From assembly GCA_015501585.1 (NCBI GenBank), contig JADNRY010000013.1:62001-126000 (forward strand): DNA of 64,000 nt, written 5' to 3'. The position numbers were made by a program, and so were the translations under genes. The DNA is from Rhodocollybia butyracea. Its lineage: Eukaryota; Basidiomycota; Agaricomycetes; Agaricales; Omphalotaceae. Under the pieces are notes generated by a model that made no database searches, had not been told where the DNA came from, and saw nothing but the letters and a program-made list of their open reading frames with translations. This document shows, piece after piece, positions 21,938 through 32,735 of this stretch; positions within the stretch are counted from its first letter, which is position 1; every line of letters begins with the position of its first letter.

Positions 21938-22103
21938 TGTTGGATATTTATCCTGGGCTGCTCAATCGAGGCTGTGGACAAACACATATATACAAATGAT
22001 GTGTAACTACAACCCTTGATAACAATCTAATAGTAGTCTTGAACCACCATCTCAGAGCCATCTCAGAGCCATCTAAGAGTCTAGGAGTCTTCATTAACCA
22101 ACA
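21938..22103 (+). repeat. 3' LTR, 166 bp
   Basis: It appears the same, base for base, as the 5' LTR by eye, and is followed by the TTATT target duplication. Confidence 0.92.
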
Positions 22104-22925
22104 TTATTTCCCCTTTAGAGTTGAGTAAAATGTTCGACGGTTTGATATCTATGAGGGAAATCCCGCTTGAGTACATAAATGGAAAGCAGTCCCATCCAAA
22201 ACAGCAACCAACCGCGGTGTATGATGTGATGGACATCGTAGAGGTATAGCAGCCCCTCCAAAACATTCGCTGCTACCATGCCTACCACATCAATGGGTAT
22301 CGCCCCTGTACGCTTGTAGATGCCGTCAAAACTGCCTCTGTCCATAAACTCCATGCATATGCAGATATTTGGTTCTAGGATGTATGCTCCAAAGGATGAA
22401 ACGATATAACGTGAATCGCACGACTGGGTGATATGCAGTTCACGTAGAATTTGTTTGCGAACGGAGGGGTTTGCGTCAATAAGGACAATCTACAAATGGT
22501 GTCAGGCTACCGACTAAAGTGGTTGAAAGGAGAAAAATAACCTTTTTCGCCATTATGATTCCTGTAGGAATATGTTGGACTTTCATTACACTTCCTCCAT
22601 TTCCCATCCCCAGTTCAGCCAAGTTCTTGAAATCTTCTTGCCTTAACGGACCATCCAACTTCTCCTTTGTCCCTTCGAATTTCTCCAACGTATTGGTCAA
22701 CGTTTTGTGTAAATTATGACGCTGTGTCATGGACGATTCCGGAGTGAGAAGAGCACTGTTATTAGTGGCCGCAGCATTCCCCAAATGCCGTGCCGAGTCC
22801 AGCGCAGGATTCCGCCTCCTGGCAGAAGGTGCTTGTCGTATAGGTACTGGCTCGGTGCCAGGAGCTGGTGATAGAGGGAGCTGAAGTGCCTTGAAGTTGC
22901 GTCTCTTGCTCATGACTACGGACAT

Positions 22926-23724
22926 GATGGCGGTTCTTTCTGGTTCTTCGACCCTACTTATATGGGTACTGAACAGTTTGAGGATAGTTATTTGGGAAGT
23001 CACCGCCACCATAGCCGCAATTTTGATGAATAATTTGATCTACTTCGCGGATAGCGGCGAGACAACCATAGATTCCATGGCCTCGACTTGAGTAGACCCA
23101 GTGACCGGGAAAAGTTGACTCTGGCAGAACAAAGGACTGGAGGAGGAAGAAGCAATAGATCAACCATCAATGACGTAACTTGAAGTCCATCAATCACCAG
23201 AATGAAAATCATTGGTGAGTTTAGACTTTCAACCTCTTTGAGCTCTACTAACCACTGCCAGGTACTGTGTGTAACCTGTGCGTTACAATCCGTCAATATG
23301 GAGATTTCGGTTCTTCTTTCGTCCGGTCCAAGTAGGATTGTAAAGCTCCGACGAAAAATCAAACAATCCGACGTGAAAGGTACTGTAGTCTCCACGGTCT
23401 ATTTTCTCATCAGTTCCGGACCATGTGCAAAAGGCTGGCAACGGAAGACGAAATGTCATTGCTTGACTTGCTCGAAGGTTCTTAGATTTGGACCGAATCC
23501 GAATCACCTCGCCTCAATCGGTGTCTTGTCTGCAGCCTCATAGCTAATTCCTAGCGAGCATTGCCAGCCGCGTCAAAACTGCAGTTTCTTATCGCATTCC
23601 ATCATAGGATTGCCAAAACATTGTGAAGTTTGTTCGGCACGGCAATCTTTACGATAAGTTAAATAACGTTCATGTTGTTACTTATAAGCAAGGACATGTT
23701 GTTTTACACACCCCCTCTTTCGAA
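22926..23724. other. Intergenic region between MAPKK and amine oxidase genes
   Basis: This is the shared upstream region of two divergent genes. Open frames on the minus strand (22954-23163, 23283-23507) read somewhat like protein, for example IYGCLAAIREVDQIIHQNCG, and could be exons of a small unrecognised gene. I could not join them into a model. Confidence 0.35.
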
Positions 23725-26700
23725 ATGCTTATCGCGTCAATATTGAATCTCCTCTTCCCTATTCTCCTCCTGGAAACTGGTGTGCACACGAAGGTCCCTC
23801 GCGTCGCGCATCCAAATTCCAAACATGCCAGAATGACGGCCTCCAAACGACCCTCGACTAGCCCTGCTCGAGTTTCGGGGAGCTTCACTGGCCTGGGATG
23901 GTCGGCTACAGCACCACAAGTGTCTGCCCCGCACGAAAATATCTGGCAGGAGCTGACCGACGACGAAGCAGCCGATGTTATCGCGTTCTTGCATAACCAA
24001 ACCGATTTGAATTTGACTGCAGCAGCAAACGCGGGGAGGTGAGTTTCACTCCACTCCATTAGATATAATTATGAAAGCTGATTCATCCAATGCACACCAG
24101 TTGGGACAACAGCATCATGCGTGTGGAAGTCTTGACACCGAATAAGACGGATGCTCTTCCCTACGTTAACAATGCCATAAATAAGCCAGAACGGTGGGCT
24201 CGAGCCACGATTTGGGTAGGCGCGACCATTGAACCTTATATTATCGAGTACCAGGTGAGCCACACTGCGTGTTTTTCTGTGTCATGGATCTTGAATGCGA
24301 TGTGGATTAGATCGGACCTCTTCCAATCTCCAGTAACTCGATTGTAACATCGCTGGACTGGCTCACTACCAAGGGAACGACTTTCCAACGAAATTACGAT
24401 GCAGACGACGATCTTACTACTGAATTTATGGTAAGACTGCACTTGGTTATGTTCTTACTAGTACTAATCTTCTGTCCAGTTTAATGTCAGCGTGTCGATT
24501 CAAGACATAGTGATAGATCTATTAAACGGAGTGCGTCGCAGTCTTCGTCTTTATTGTTAACCTCATTCTCTAATTATTTCCAACAGACTGCGGCTGGCGG
24601 TGACGACGACGATCTTGACATTTGGGGTATTGATCAGTCTCCCAAGACAAACTTGTTGTACACTGACGATCTGTTCGAATGTTAGGTATAGACCCATTGT
24701 GGCACCCGTCTCCGGATACTACTGTCCAATGGGTTACTTTCTGGCGTATCCCGTCCTCTTTATTCGACGGAGAAACGCTCATGCCTCAAGGTCTCTACTT
24801 TGAGCTCAACACAACTGGTCGTGATCCCTCGGGGTGGTCAGTTATCGGTTGGCTCTACAGGGATGTTTTCTACAATTCTACTGAATCCTTTCGTGCCGCC
24901 TGGGAAGCAGGAGACCTGAAAAAAAATACCCTGAACTTGGAAGGCCCGTGGATTGGAACTGATTATCGGGGCCCGACTACAAAAGTTGGTGCGAACAGTA
25001 CAATGTGGGCTAGCGAGAAGGCTCCACCCGCCATGGTTCCACCTTTAGGCGAGGATGGAATTCGGTACAAGGTCGACGTCGACAACAAGTACGTCGAGTG
25101 GAGTAAGTATACTCTCTACTGTTCACTCTCCAAGCTTCCTCACCTTGTTCAAGTGGACTTTTCATTCTACATCGCATTTCGTCGCGACACTGGTATGAGA
25201 CTCTTCGATATCAGGTACCGAGGGGAACGTATTGTTTACGAGCTCGGCTTGGGTGTGTTGTCTTTCATGCTCAAGTTGGGTATGCTAACTTCTATCTTTC
25301 AGAAGAGGCCATTGCTCATTACGCTGGCAACGACCCGGTGCAATCCGGGACGGTGAGTAGCACTTTTACTCTTCCTGAATCTAGTGCTGATAGGCTTTCA
25401 GGCTTACTTGGATACTGTATGTTTTTACCCCTCGCTCTCAATCGATCATTGATATATTCCACTCAGTTCTATGGTTTCGGTCCTTATGCCTTTCAACTGC
25501 TTGCTGGTTATGACTGTCCGACCTATGCTACCTTTTTGAATTCCACTTTCCATGCAGATGAAATTAGTACCACGCATCCCAACTCGTAAGTTCATGATTT
25601 ATCAATAACCCTACTACTTCAACATGAAACTTCAGGATATGTCTATTCGAGAACGATCAAGGTTATTTAATTCAACGTCATACAGACGATGCCTACGTTT
25701 CGTCCACGAAAAATATCGCATTTACGGTGCGCTCCGCGAGTACCGTTGGCAATTATGATTACAACGTAGGTTTTGGATCTCTGTGCTACGTTCTACAAAA
25801 GGTACTGATCCACCTGTAGTTCGATTACACCTTCTATCTTGACGGCACAATTGAGACTGTAGTCCGTGCGAGTGGCTATATTCAATCTGCTCACTATTAT
25901 GGCAATCAGGATTACGGTGGGCACTTTGACTCTTACGAAATCTAGTGCTGAGGAATTTCCAGGGTATCACATCCATAGTGGTCTTTCTGGCTCTATGCAT
26001 GACCATGTTCTGACCTTCAAGGCCGACGTTGACGTTCTCGGCACCGCGAACTCATTTGCTAACCACACTGTTGCTCCGATTACTACCACTTATCCTTGGT
26101 CTCGTGGAATGGAGCGTAGTACCATGAAACTCTTCCGAGACTATATCGACAACGAAGATGACGCCAAACTCTTCTGGCCCCAGAACGCCCGTTCTATGTT
26201 CATTGTAGTAAACAAGAATGAGACAAACGAGTTCGGAGAGCCTCGAGGTTATAGGATCATGCCTTCCAAGGGTCCCGGAATGCACGCCACTATCCAAAAC
26301 TCGACTAACCTCCTCAACAGTATGAACTTTGCGACTCATGCTCTCTACGTGACTAGACAAAAAGATACCGAGCCTCGTGCCTCCAACGCCAACAACGACT
26401 ATGACACCGCACACCCCGTTGTAGACTTTGCGGCTTTCTTTGACAGTGAGTCATTGGATCAAGAAGATCTCGTTGTATGGTTCAACCTGGGAATGCACCA
26501 TGTCCCACACACCGGAGATCTTCCCAACACGGTGTTCACAACGGCACAGGGATCTATGCAGATTCTACCTCACAATTATCTTTTGCATGATCCCTCAAGA
26601 GATTCCCGCCAGACTGTCCGAATCGACTACAATGGTAGTGGTGTTCAAAGCGTTCATACTTTCGGTGCAGACTTTTCCAAAGGCTTGGTTAACATGGTAC

Positions 26701-26910
26701 GTTCACTGAGGTGTTAACATATCGTGATTTTGACATCTCATCGTTTTATAGACCTCGGTTGTTCCTGACTTTTGGGTTTATCACGGTGATATCGATGTCA
26801 GAAAATTCCCTTATGATCGTGAGTTTAAGCTATCGTGTTCCTCATTCCGTGATTGACTACTTATCCCGCCAGCTCAAGATCCTTTCAATGACACTGAGTC
26901 CATTGTCTGA
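23725..26910 (+). CDS. Copper amine oxidase
   Basis: Fifteen exons, from 23725-24038 to 26873-26910, join in phase to 2445 nt, 814 aa. The enzyme oxidises primary amines to aldehyde, NH3 and H2O2 with copper and topaquinone. It has an N-terminal hydrophobic anchor (MLIASILNLLFPILLLE), the N2/N3 domains with RVEVLTPNKTDALPY and DIWGIDPLWH, the catalytic base Asp in AYLDT(FYGFG), the topaquinone motif VGNYDYN, copper histidines in MHDHVLTFKADVD, and the third His in GMHHVPHTGDLPNT. The C-terminal exons end DPFNDTESIV. An intron at 24627-24685 is needed to read DIWGIDPLW. One exon (25402-25416) is only 15 nt. The anchor suggests a secretory or membrane location. Confidence 0.93.
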
Positions 26911-27933
26911 GTAAAGTAGTTAAAGCAAGTCGCAAAACTCGAACCTGGAATAATATACTAAAATCTCATTACTTCGACAAATGTGTTCTTCGTCATGATT
27001 CAAAACCACATCCGACTCTCTTAAAGTTGATTTTGTGATGATATTGAAGTCGTACAACATTACTCTACTCATGCCCAAAACGGACTCCAGTCTACAGACT
27101 ACCAATCAGTTTGTACTGCCCTCAAAAAAGATCAATCCAAGGCTACCCAACGTGATGAAACCTTATGCGAAAAACTCTGATCCCCGAGTTTGACTCTTAT
27201 TTGGGTTCTCATAGGTTCTCATATCTACTAGTAGCACGTAGGCGCGTTGCAATTTTCAAGGGAAACTAAACCTTGAATGGAGCTCGTACATACCTGTTCA
27301 AAGAAATATCCAAAGAAGTTCTTCTCAGATTACCTTTACAAGACGAATGTATACCATGCTTCACTGTCCGGTTTACCGACGGAGAGTTGACAGGATCCCC
27401 AATGAGGAGCAGTGTAAATCTGCTGCGAGTGGGGCTCGAAACGTAGTTGGTCTCCAGCCTTACAGCTAGAGTGAGATGATTGATGAGATCCTGAACTATG
27501 TAACATGGTTCTATATCAAATATCAATGGATTGAGGCAAGATTGAGGCCTATTGAGGCTCCTATCAATTTTGTTAGTTGCGTTCAAGCCGGCCCGGGTCC
27601 GCGTCTCTAACTACTACGTTGATGAACTGATGAACAAACCTGGGGAGACGAGGTGTGAACTGCTCTGAAGCGAGGAATTAGTGGAATCTCGCGTCACTCT
27701 ACCTAGTAGTGCATTGACAGCTGATCTAAACTCCGGATCCCCCTTTTCGCTTTGTTCAGATCGGACCAAGTAGTCTTCCTTCTTTCTAACCCCTCGGTAA
27801 CTACAATGAGCGACGATAAAGATGGGAACATAGTAGCTCTGATTGATCAGGCTTGCTTATTATTTCCAGGATTCCTTTACACCGCACGAGTGATTATTCC
27901 CTGCGCAGTCGCTTCTCGTTACCAGAGTCCAGA
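26911..27933. other. Intergenic region, first exon of next gene possible
   Basis: About 1 kb with no clear gene. The stretch 27752-27933 has short open frames (one with MSDDKDGNIVALIDQ) that could hold the missing signal-peptide exon of the following gene. Confidence 0.35.
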
Positions 27934-29086
27934 ATGGCTCTGAGCAACATATCTTTCGGCAACGAAGACGCAACACATCTCCAGTATGCTAGCTTTACGA
28001 ATGCCTGGTTCATAGACGGAACCTACGATGCGACCAACACCGGTCAAAGTGGCACTCTTTCGTCAACGCATGACAACTCAGCCAATGTAACGTTCGGTGA
28101 GTTCAATGTTTTTGCTTCGCGTCCTACTGTCTAATCGTGATCTTAGTATTCCCTCGTGAGTCGTTCAAGTTGAAGAGTATAGCTCAGACTAACGAATCCT
28201 CAATTCGCTCTCTCCAGGAGCTGCCAACGCAGTTTATTACTATGGAATTAGACGTTGCTGTGGTGGATTATACGCAGCATGCGTGGACTGCGCCCCAAAC
28301 ACACCAATCGAGGGTTTTGAGAGTATCGATGCAGTGAACACGACAGACGACGGACGTAACCCTCCTGTAAGTGCATATTCGGGGAGTGTGCTTTGATTTC
28401 ATTATTCATTTTCAATTGTTTCCCAGGTCGTTCTTTGGTCACAAGTTTTTTCTGAGCCTGGAATACATACTGTCATATTGACAAACCAGTTAGACAATCG
28501 TTTCAATGGAAATTCCGAAATCACTCTCGCTAGCTTTGCATTGCAAGTGCAAGGAGATAGCACATCTTCGTCATCCCCCTCCCCTTCTTCGACATCTTCC
28601 TCCTCTCCTTCAACGCTTCAGCCGTCATCTTCCTTGCTTTCATCGTCAACGCCTTTCCCAATAACAACCATTTCGGCCACTCCCACCTCTAACTTATCCA
28701 CGAGTTCATCTAACGAGATACCTCTGGCGCCATTATTAGGAGGTCTCCTTGGAGGATTGGTTGTCCTAGGCTGTGTACTTGCGGCAATACTCTTCTATAG
28801 GCATCGACACAGATATACTCCAAGCGATTTGAACAGCTTGGCGGTTGGACCCAGGTCTTACATCACGCCTTTCACTGTTTCAGAAGCCAGTACCGGTAAC
28901 GAAGATACCACTACCACTTACATTCCATCCTCAGTGCTCCCTATGAAGCCCTCTTATGGCCAAGGAGATATCATCAGAAGGCAGTTCCCAATGGACCCTC
29001 GGCTGGAAGCGCGTCTTCTCCAGACAGACTCTGAATCCGAGTCCGAGCGGACACTGCCACCATCGTATGACCAACTTTTTCCGTGA
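27934..29086 (+). CDS. Single-pass membrane protein with Ser-rich stalk and PPxY tail
   Basis: Exons are 27934-28096, 28147-28155 (9 nt), 28218-28366 and 28427-29086, giving 326 aa from the first ATG tried. The true start may be upstream, because no signal peptide is present. The ectodomain reads ANAVYYYGIRRCCGGLYAAC with several Cys and matches a common agaric surface-protein family with a beta-sandwich-like fold. A Ser/Thr/Pro stalk (28555-28710) precedes the membrane helix PLLGGLLGGLVVLGCVLAAI and the basic YRHRHRY. The tail ends LPPSYDQLFP, again with a PPxY. The helix and tail motifs are shared with 1215-2296 and 4620-5694, although the ectodomain differs. Confidence 0.7.
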
Positions 29087-29231
29087 TTGCTGTACTTGCC
29101 TGCGTCCTGGGGTCGCATCGTTCTTTTGTTCAATCTTTACTCATTTTCAAGCCGAATAGATACGTTTGAGACGGTAGAAAAACAAGATATACGTGCCAAA
29201 ACTATAGCTGTTTACTGCTGAGGTGCGGAGG

Positions 29232-30373
29232 TTAAGATTGAGCTTGAATACCCATCTCGCTGAAGAGTTCCTCTAGTGCTCGGGCTTGTAGTTCCCATAC
29301 ACACGAGCACAGTTCATGCAGGCGTTCCCCATAACCTCTGAGCTGCTCCTTGTTGATTATAAAATCAAGGTCCCCGGCCAGTAGTCGGCTTGTTTTCCCT
29401 CTCAATCTCAAGCCCTCCCATACATGCTGAAGCCCTGGAATCACCACGTTTTGCAAGTAAAGACGTCGGTCGGGTTTGCCTCCAACTCCTCGGGCGATGA
29501 CATAGAATGTATTCTGTGTACGATGCATAGCATATGGTTTGTGTACATGAAGCGAAGAAGAGAGCATGTCCAACATGAAAAGCATTGTCGCGGTGTACTG
29601 CGTATCGGGAGATGCAAGTTTCATCACAATGGTTCCGCCGAATTTGATGGAGAGGAGGGCGAGAATGACTTGAGAAATGGCGAGAAGATCAGCACTGAGC
29701 TCAGACTGATTGCGGAGGTGGTGAGCATCGAGAAGAACTAGATCGAAGGCTCGTGCGAGGAGGACCTCCGGGACGGGAAGTAAGGGGATGTATGGCGCTG
29801 TGAGGTACAGTTGCCTGCTCCCCAGCTGGTAAGTAGTCATGTCGGCAAAGATAAGAGTCTGACGAGCTTGGAGGGCTTCTTCGAGCAGGTATGGATGGCC
29901 TCCTTGCGCGGGGTCAAGAGATATGCCAACACTAGTACATTCTTTGTTCTTTTTTAAGATGTATGTCGAGAACCCTCCTGGGCAGCATCTGACAATGATG
30001 GGTTAATGCGTCTATCTTTGTTAACATTATCTTACCCAAGATCCAAAAACCGGAAAGGCCTATTGGCAAAGGGGACGACCCACAACCTGTCGGTAGCACC
30101 GCTGTTGTCGATCTGGTTCATGATTTTTTTCATTTTCTTCAACCACACTTGCTGTAGCTCTGGGCCTGCAGCATCAGCCGTATATTGCTGATTACGGACA
30201 TATTCTCGATATTTGTTACTTTTTTGAGCCTAGAAATGAAGGTTACCATCGTGTTCGAAGAAACATGTGTATTGAAGGCTCACAGTGCGTTTGAGATTCT
30301 TCAAATACTGAAGATCATCACTTCCCCAGCCTGTGACAGTGTCGATGTGGATGGACTGCAACTCAGCTGGCAT
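29232..30373 (-). CDS. FtsJ-like SAM-dependent methyltransferase
   Basis: Exons are 30284-30373, 30036-30229 and 29232-29988, giving 1041 nt, 346 aa. The Rossmann SAM-binding motif FLDLGCCPGGFS sits at residues 90-101, with VLLDAHH as the second acidic strand and GGTIVMKL as the lysine-bearing strand. These correspond to the K-D-K pattern of RrmJ/FtsJ RNA 2'-O-methyltransferases. The substrate is not evident. The N-terminus (MPAELQSIHIDTVTGWGSDD) is not conserved in bacterial FtsJ. It faces away from the decayed membrane protein gene at 31380, with about 1 kb between them. Confidence 0.8.
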
Positions 30374-31379
30374 GGCGGTCGAAACCAGATGGGGGTTGAG
30401 TGATGAGAGGTTACTTTTACTTCAAAGTTTTTTACTTCCTGAACCTTGTAACCGCAGCCAAGGTGGCTTCGCATCGTGATACACGAGGTTTGAGGCTGTA
30501 TAACACGAGTACCCTTAGTACTGTCCCGGTGACTGTATATGGGATCATAATTCTTCGCAAGTGGCTACGTTGATGCCGGCTAGAGTCAACTGGACGCCTT
30601 CTAGCGTAATCATTTGCCTTCTAGCACCGCAGGGAAGCATCTATGCAGAAGCAAAAGTGTAGTAGACGGCCACCTCGATGAAAGTGGCATCCAAAGCGGT
30701 CTGTAGTAGAATATCCAGTAAAGGTTCAACCGCACCGCCGTCTACTCGTCAATTGCGTTTCATAAGTACCTTCGATGGGCTGTTTTCTGAAATATCGCAG
30801 AGGGATTTGAGACTTTTTGACGGAAAAATTAAGCCATCTTGGAGTCGAAGCCGCTTTGTGGAAGCCGCCTTAGTGTGGATGCCAGAAATATTGAGGTGGG
30901 TTCCCCGCTATGTATGTCGGCCGTATTGTAAAGATGCGAGCAGATTATATTCCTTTTGTTCAACATTTCGTCAACTGGGAGCAGTCAAGCAGTCGCGCAT
31001 GTCACGTCACGCTCTTTACTTTACTACAAACCTTTACTACCAACTTCAAGAGGGCTAGCCAGATTGACCCAAGTGAACTTTAACTATGTAGCGATCACAC
31101 AGCAGAATGCCACAAAGTGTCATTGTCAAGTAACATTCAACATTGGCCATTCTTCTTGTCAGCGCCCATCATCAACCACCGAGCCAGAACCATTCAACTA
31201 AACACCGAAAATTAACGAGCACTAAGTAGCACTTACTACTAGTACTACTGCATTAACGTTTAATCTATCAAGAATGATATAAGTCACCCGACCAGAACTT
31301 TCCCATTCCTTCTTCCTTTCCTTTCAACTCCGTCGTTCTTGGCTAAGCTCTTAGCTATAACGAAACCCAGGAAGACATC
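30374..31379. other. Intergenic region of divergent genes
   Basis: No convincing gene. An open frame at 30678-31058 has no known motif. The motif TACTACTAGTAC occurs at about 31235, 145 bp before the next start codon. Confidence 0.4.
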
Positions 31380-32193
31380 ATGATGATAATGAGTTCTTCT
31401 CTACTTGGCCTACTTTCGGTTTTTGGTACGTCTTCCCGTTTTCCGTACAGATTCTTCAACATAATTATTATAATACAGGTTTTGTCGCTGCCCTTCCACA
31501 AGCTAGTGTAACCCTTCCCGAATTCATTCCTACTACTTCTGGACAAAACCCGACAGCTGTCGTTGGTACAGAATGGGCTCAGCCTATCGGTACAGCAAGC
31601 GACGGCTCAGCGACGACATTCATAGTGGAAAATGTGTTTACTGAAACGGGTCTTGTTGGAACGGGTGTGCTGACGACGGTTACGACGACTGGAATTGGTT
31701 TGTTTTCGTCTTGCTCGTTTCCTTTTACCCTCAACTCTATCTACAGAAACCGTTGCCGTCTCAGCCTCCGGTTGGGAACAAGACAACTTCTTCTCAACTA
31801 TCACTGGTACTATACTCCCAGGGGGCGTACATTGTTTCTTCACAGCCTCCTCCAGTGGTGAATGTGATAAAGTACAGGTTGCTGATGATGGAACGACTGC
31901 GACGATGACTCTTACGGGAGATCTGGTTCCCTCATCTTGCCGATTTCTACTGGGACATTACCTAGTGGTGCTGGTGTAACTATAGGGCAGTCGACTGCGA
32001 CGACTTCGCCGCAGAGTACGGTTACTGCAGTGCCATCCTCGACTCCTTCGGCCCTTCGAGTCCTGCAGCGTCGACATCATCTACGCCGAATGCAGCGAGT
32101 GCGTTGCGCAGTGGGTTTGATGGAATTGTATCGGTAATCGTTGTGTCTGTAGTTGGTGGGATAACACTAGGTGTTGGAATTTTGTTTATTTGA
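31380..32193 (+). pseudogene. Third paralogue of the PPxY membrane protein, tail lost
   Basis: Exons 31380-31425, 31479-31697 and 31747 onward match copies 1 and 2 exactly in intron position; exon 2 is 219 nt in all three. The signal peptide is MMIMSSSLLGLLSVFGFVAA and the ectodomain includes HCFFTASSSGECDKVQVADD. As written the frame stops at 31979 after VPSSCRFLLGH, giving 165 aa with no membrane helix. Beyond this, a Ser/Thr-rich stretch (LPISTGTLPSGAG) and a hydrophobic end (GFDGIVSVIVVSVVGGITLG, to 32193) lie in two other frames. Two single-base changes would join them into a surface protein with a different, GPI-like end. It could be a secreted short form or a pseudogene. Confidence 0.6.
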
Positions 32194-32637
32194 AGTCTGA
32201 GCTCTCGAATACATCAAAGTTATGATCTCTCTTTGATAAGTTAAATTTCTCCAGCATTGCATTGTGTGAGAGTGTTCGGAGTAAGGTGGGTGGAGGGACT
32301 AAGGAGGGTGGGTAACGCAAAAGATGAAAACACCCGGTACCTAGATGCGGCAGATTTTTGTAATTAGGTCAAAGCTAGGTTTAGCGTCGAACGGTTCCGG
32401 TTGAGAGGGACTGATATATAAGCTTGACGGGCATGTGCTCTATATCATTCCGTATTCAAATATTCAACTCTCAAACATTCTCCAAACTATCTAGAGAACG
32501 TACGCAGGTGTAGAACATTGTATCTGAGGACCACCTCAGTTTTTGCAACGAAGAATGGCTATCTTAGAAGTTTATGTATAGCTGTTTTTTTTCTTCTGCA
32601 GCCAAAGGAATACCGAGTCGATTTGTATTAACGCAAC
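32194..32637. other. Intergenic, upstream of the tRNA
   Basis: There is no gene signal. A TATATAA-like sequence (about 32413) and CT-rich stretches are present. Confidence 0.35.
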
Positions 32638-32735
32638 GGAGCGATGGCCGAGCGGTTAAGGCGTGTGACTCAAGCTGCATAAGCTTCCCTTCTCATCATC
32701 GTATGATGGCGTGGGTTCAAGTCCCACTCGCTTCA
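32638..32735 (+). tRNA. tRNA-Leu (CAA) with a short intron
   Basis: The acceptor stem GGAGCGA pairs with TCGCTTC (one G-U), with discriminator A as in tRNA-Leu. The A box TGGCCGAGCGGTTAAGG and B box GGTTCAAGTCC are clear. The T stem is GTGGG/CCCAC. The loop CTCAAG gives anticodon CAA, followed by an intron of about 15 nt. A long variable arm (TCATCGTATGATGG) supports Leu. The anticodon stem TGTGA/TCTCA has one T-T mismatch. A T run just downstream would end Pol III transcription. Confidence 0.88.

Larger units (their letters stand above)
20488..22103 (+). mobile_element. Gag-only Ty1/copia-type LTR retrotransposon
   Basis: The element is 1616 bp with two 166 bp LTRs that look identical, starting TGTTGG and ending CCAACA. 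It is flanked by the perfect 5 bp target duplication TTATT (20483-20487 and 22104-22108). After the 5' LTR comes a primer site matching half of initiator tRNA-Met. The only gene is a copia-type gag. There is no protease, integrase or reverse transcriptase, so it must move with enzymes from another element. Identical LTRs mean a recent insertion. A purine tract (AGAGGGGAG, about 21929-21937) precedes the 3' LTR. Confidence 0.92.
19848..22925 (-). pseudogene. Ste7-class MAP kinase kinase, split by an LTR element
   Basis: Exons are 22542-22925, 22213-22489, a 125 nt exon now split into 22104-22148 and 20403-20482, and 19848-20339. Without the insert they make 425 aa. The protein has an N-terminal extension, ELGMGNGGSVMKVQ (glycine loop), IIMAKK (ATP lysine), [16 protein letters not shown], the activation loop [17 protein letters not shown] with the SxAxT phosphosites of MAPKKs, and a kinase end. 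This class relays pheromone or filamentation signals from a MAPKKK to a Fus3/Kss1-type MAPK. The element at 20488-22103 sits between the catalytic loop and DFG. This copy should therefore be null, unless the other nucleus of a dikaryon carries an intact allele. Confidence 0.85.

Noticed and set aside
24600..24803. Stop codon seeming to break the amine oxidase at about 24680
   Set aside because: A 59 nt intron (24627-24685) with a good branch site removes it and restores DIWGIDPLW.
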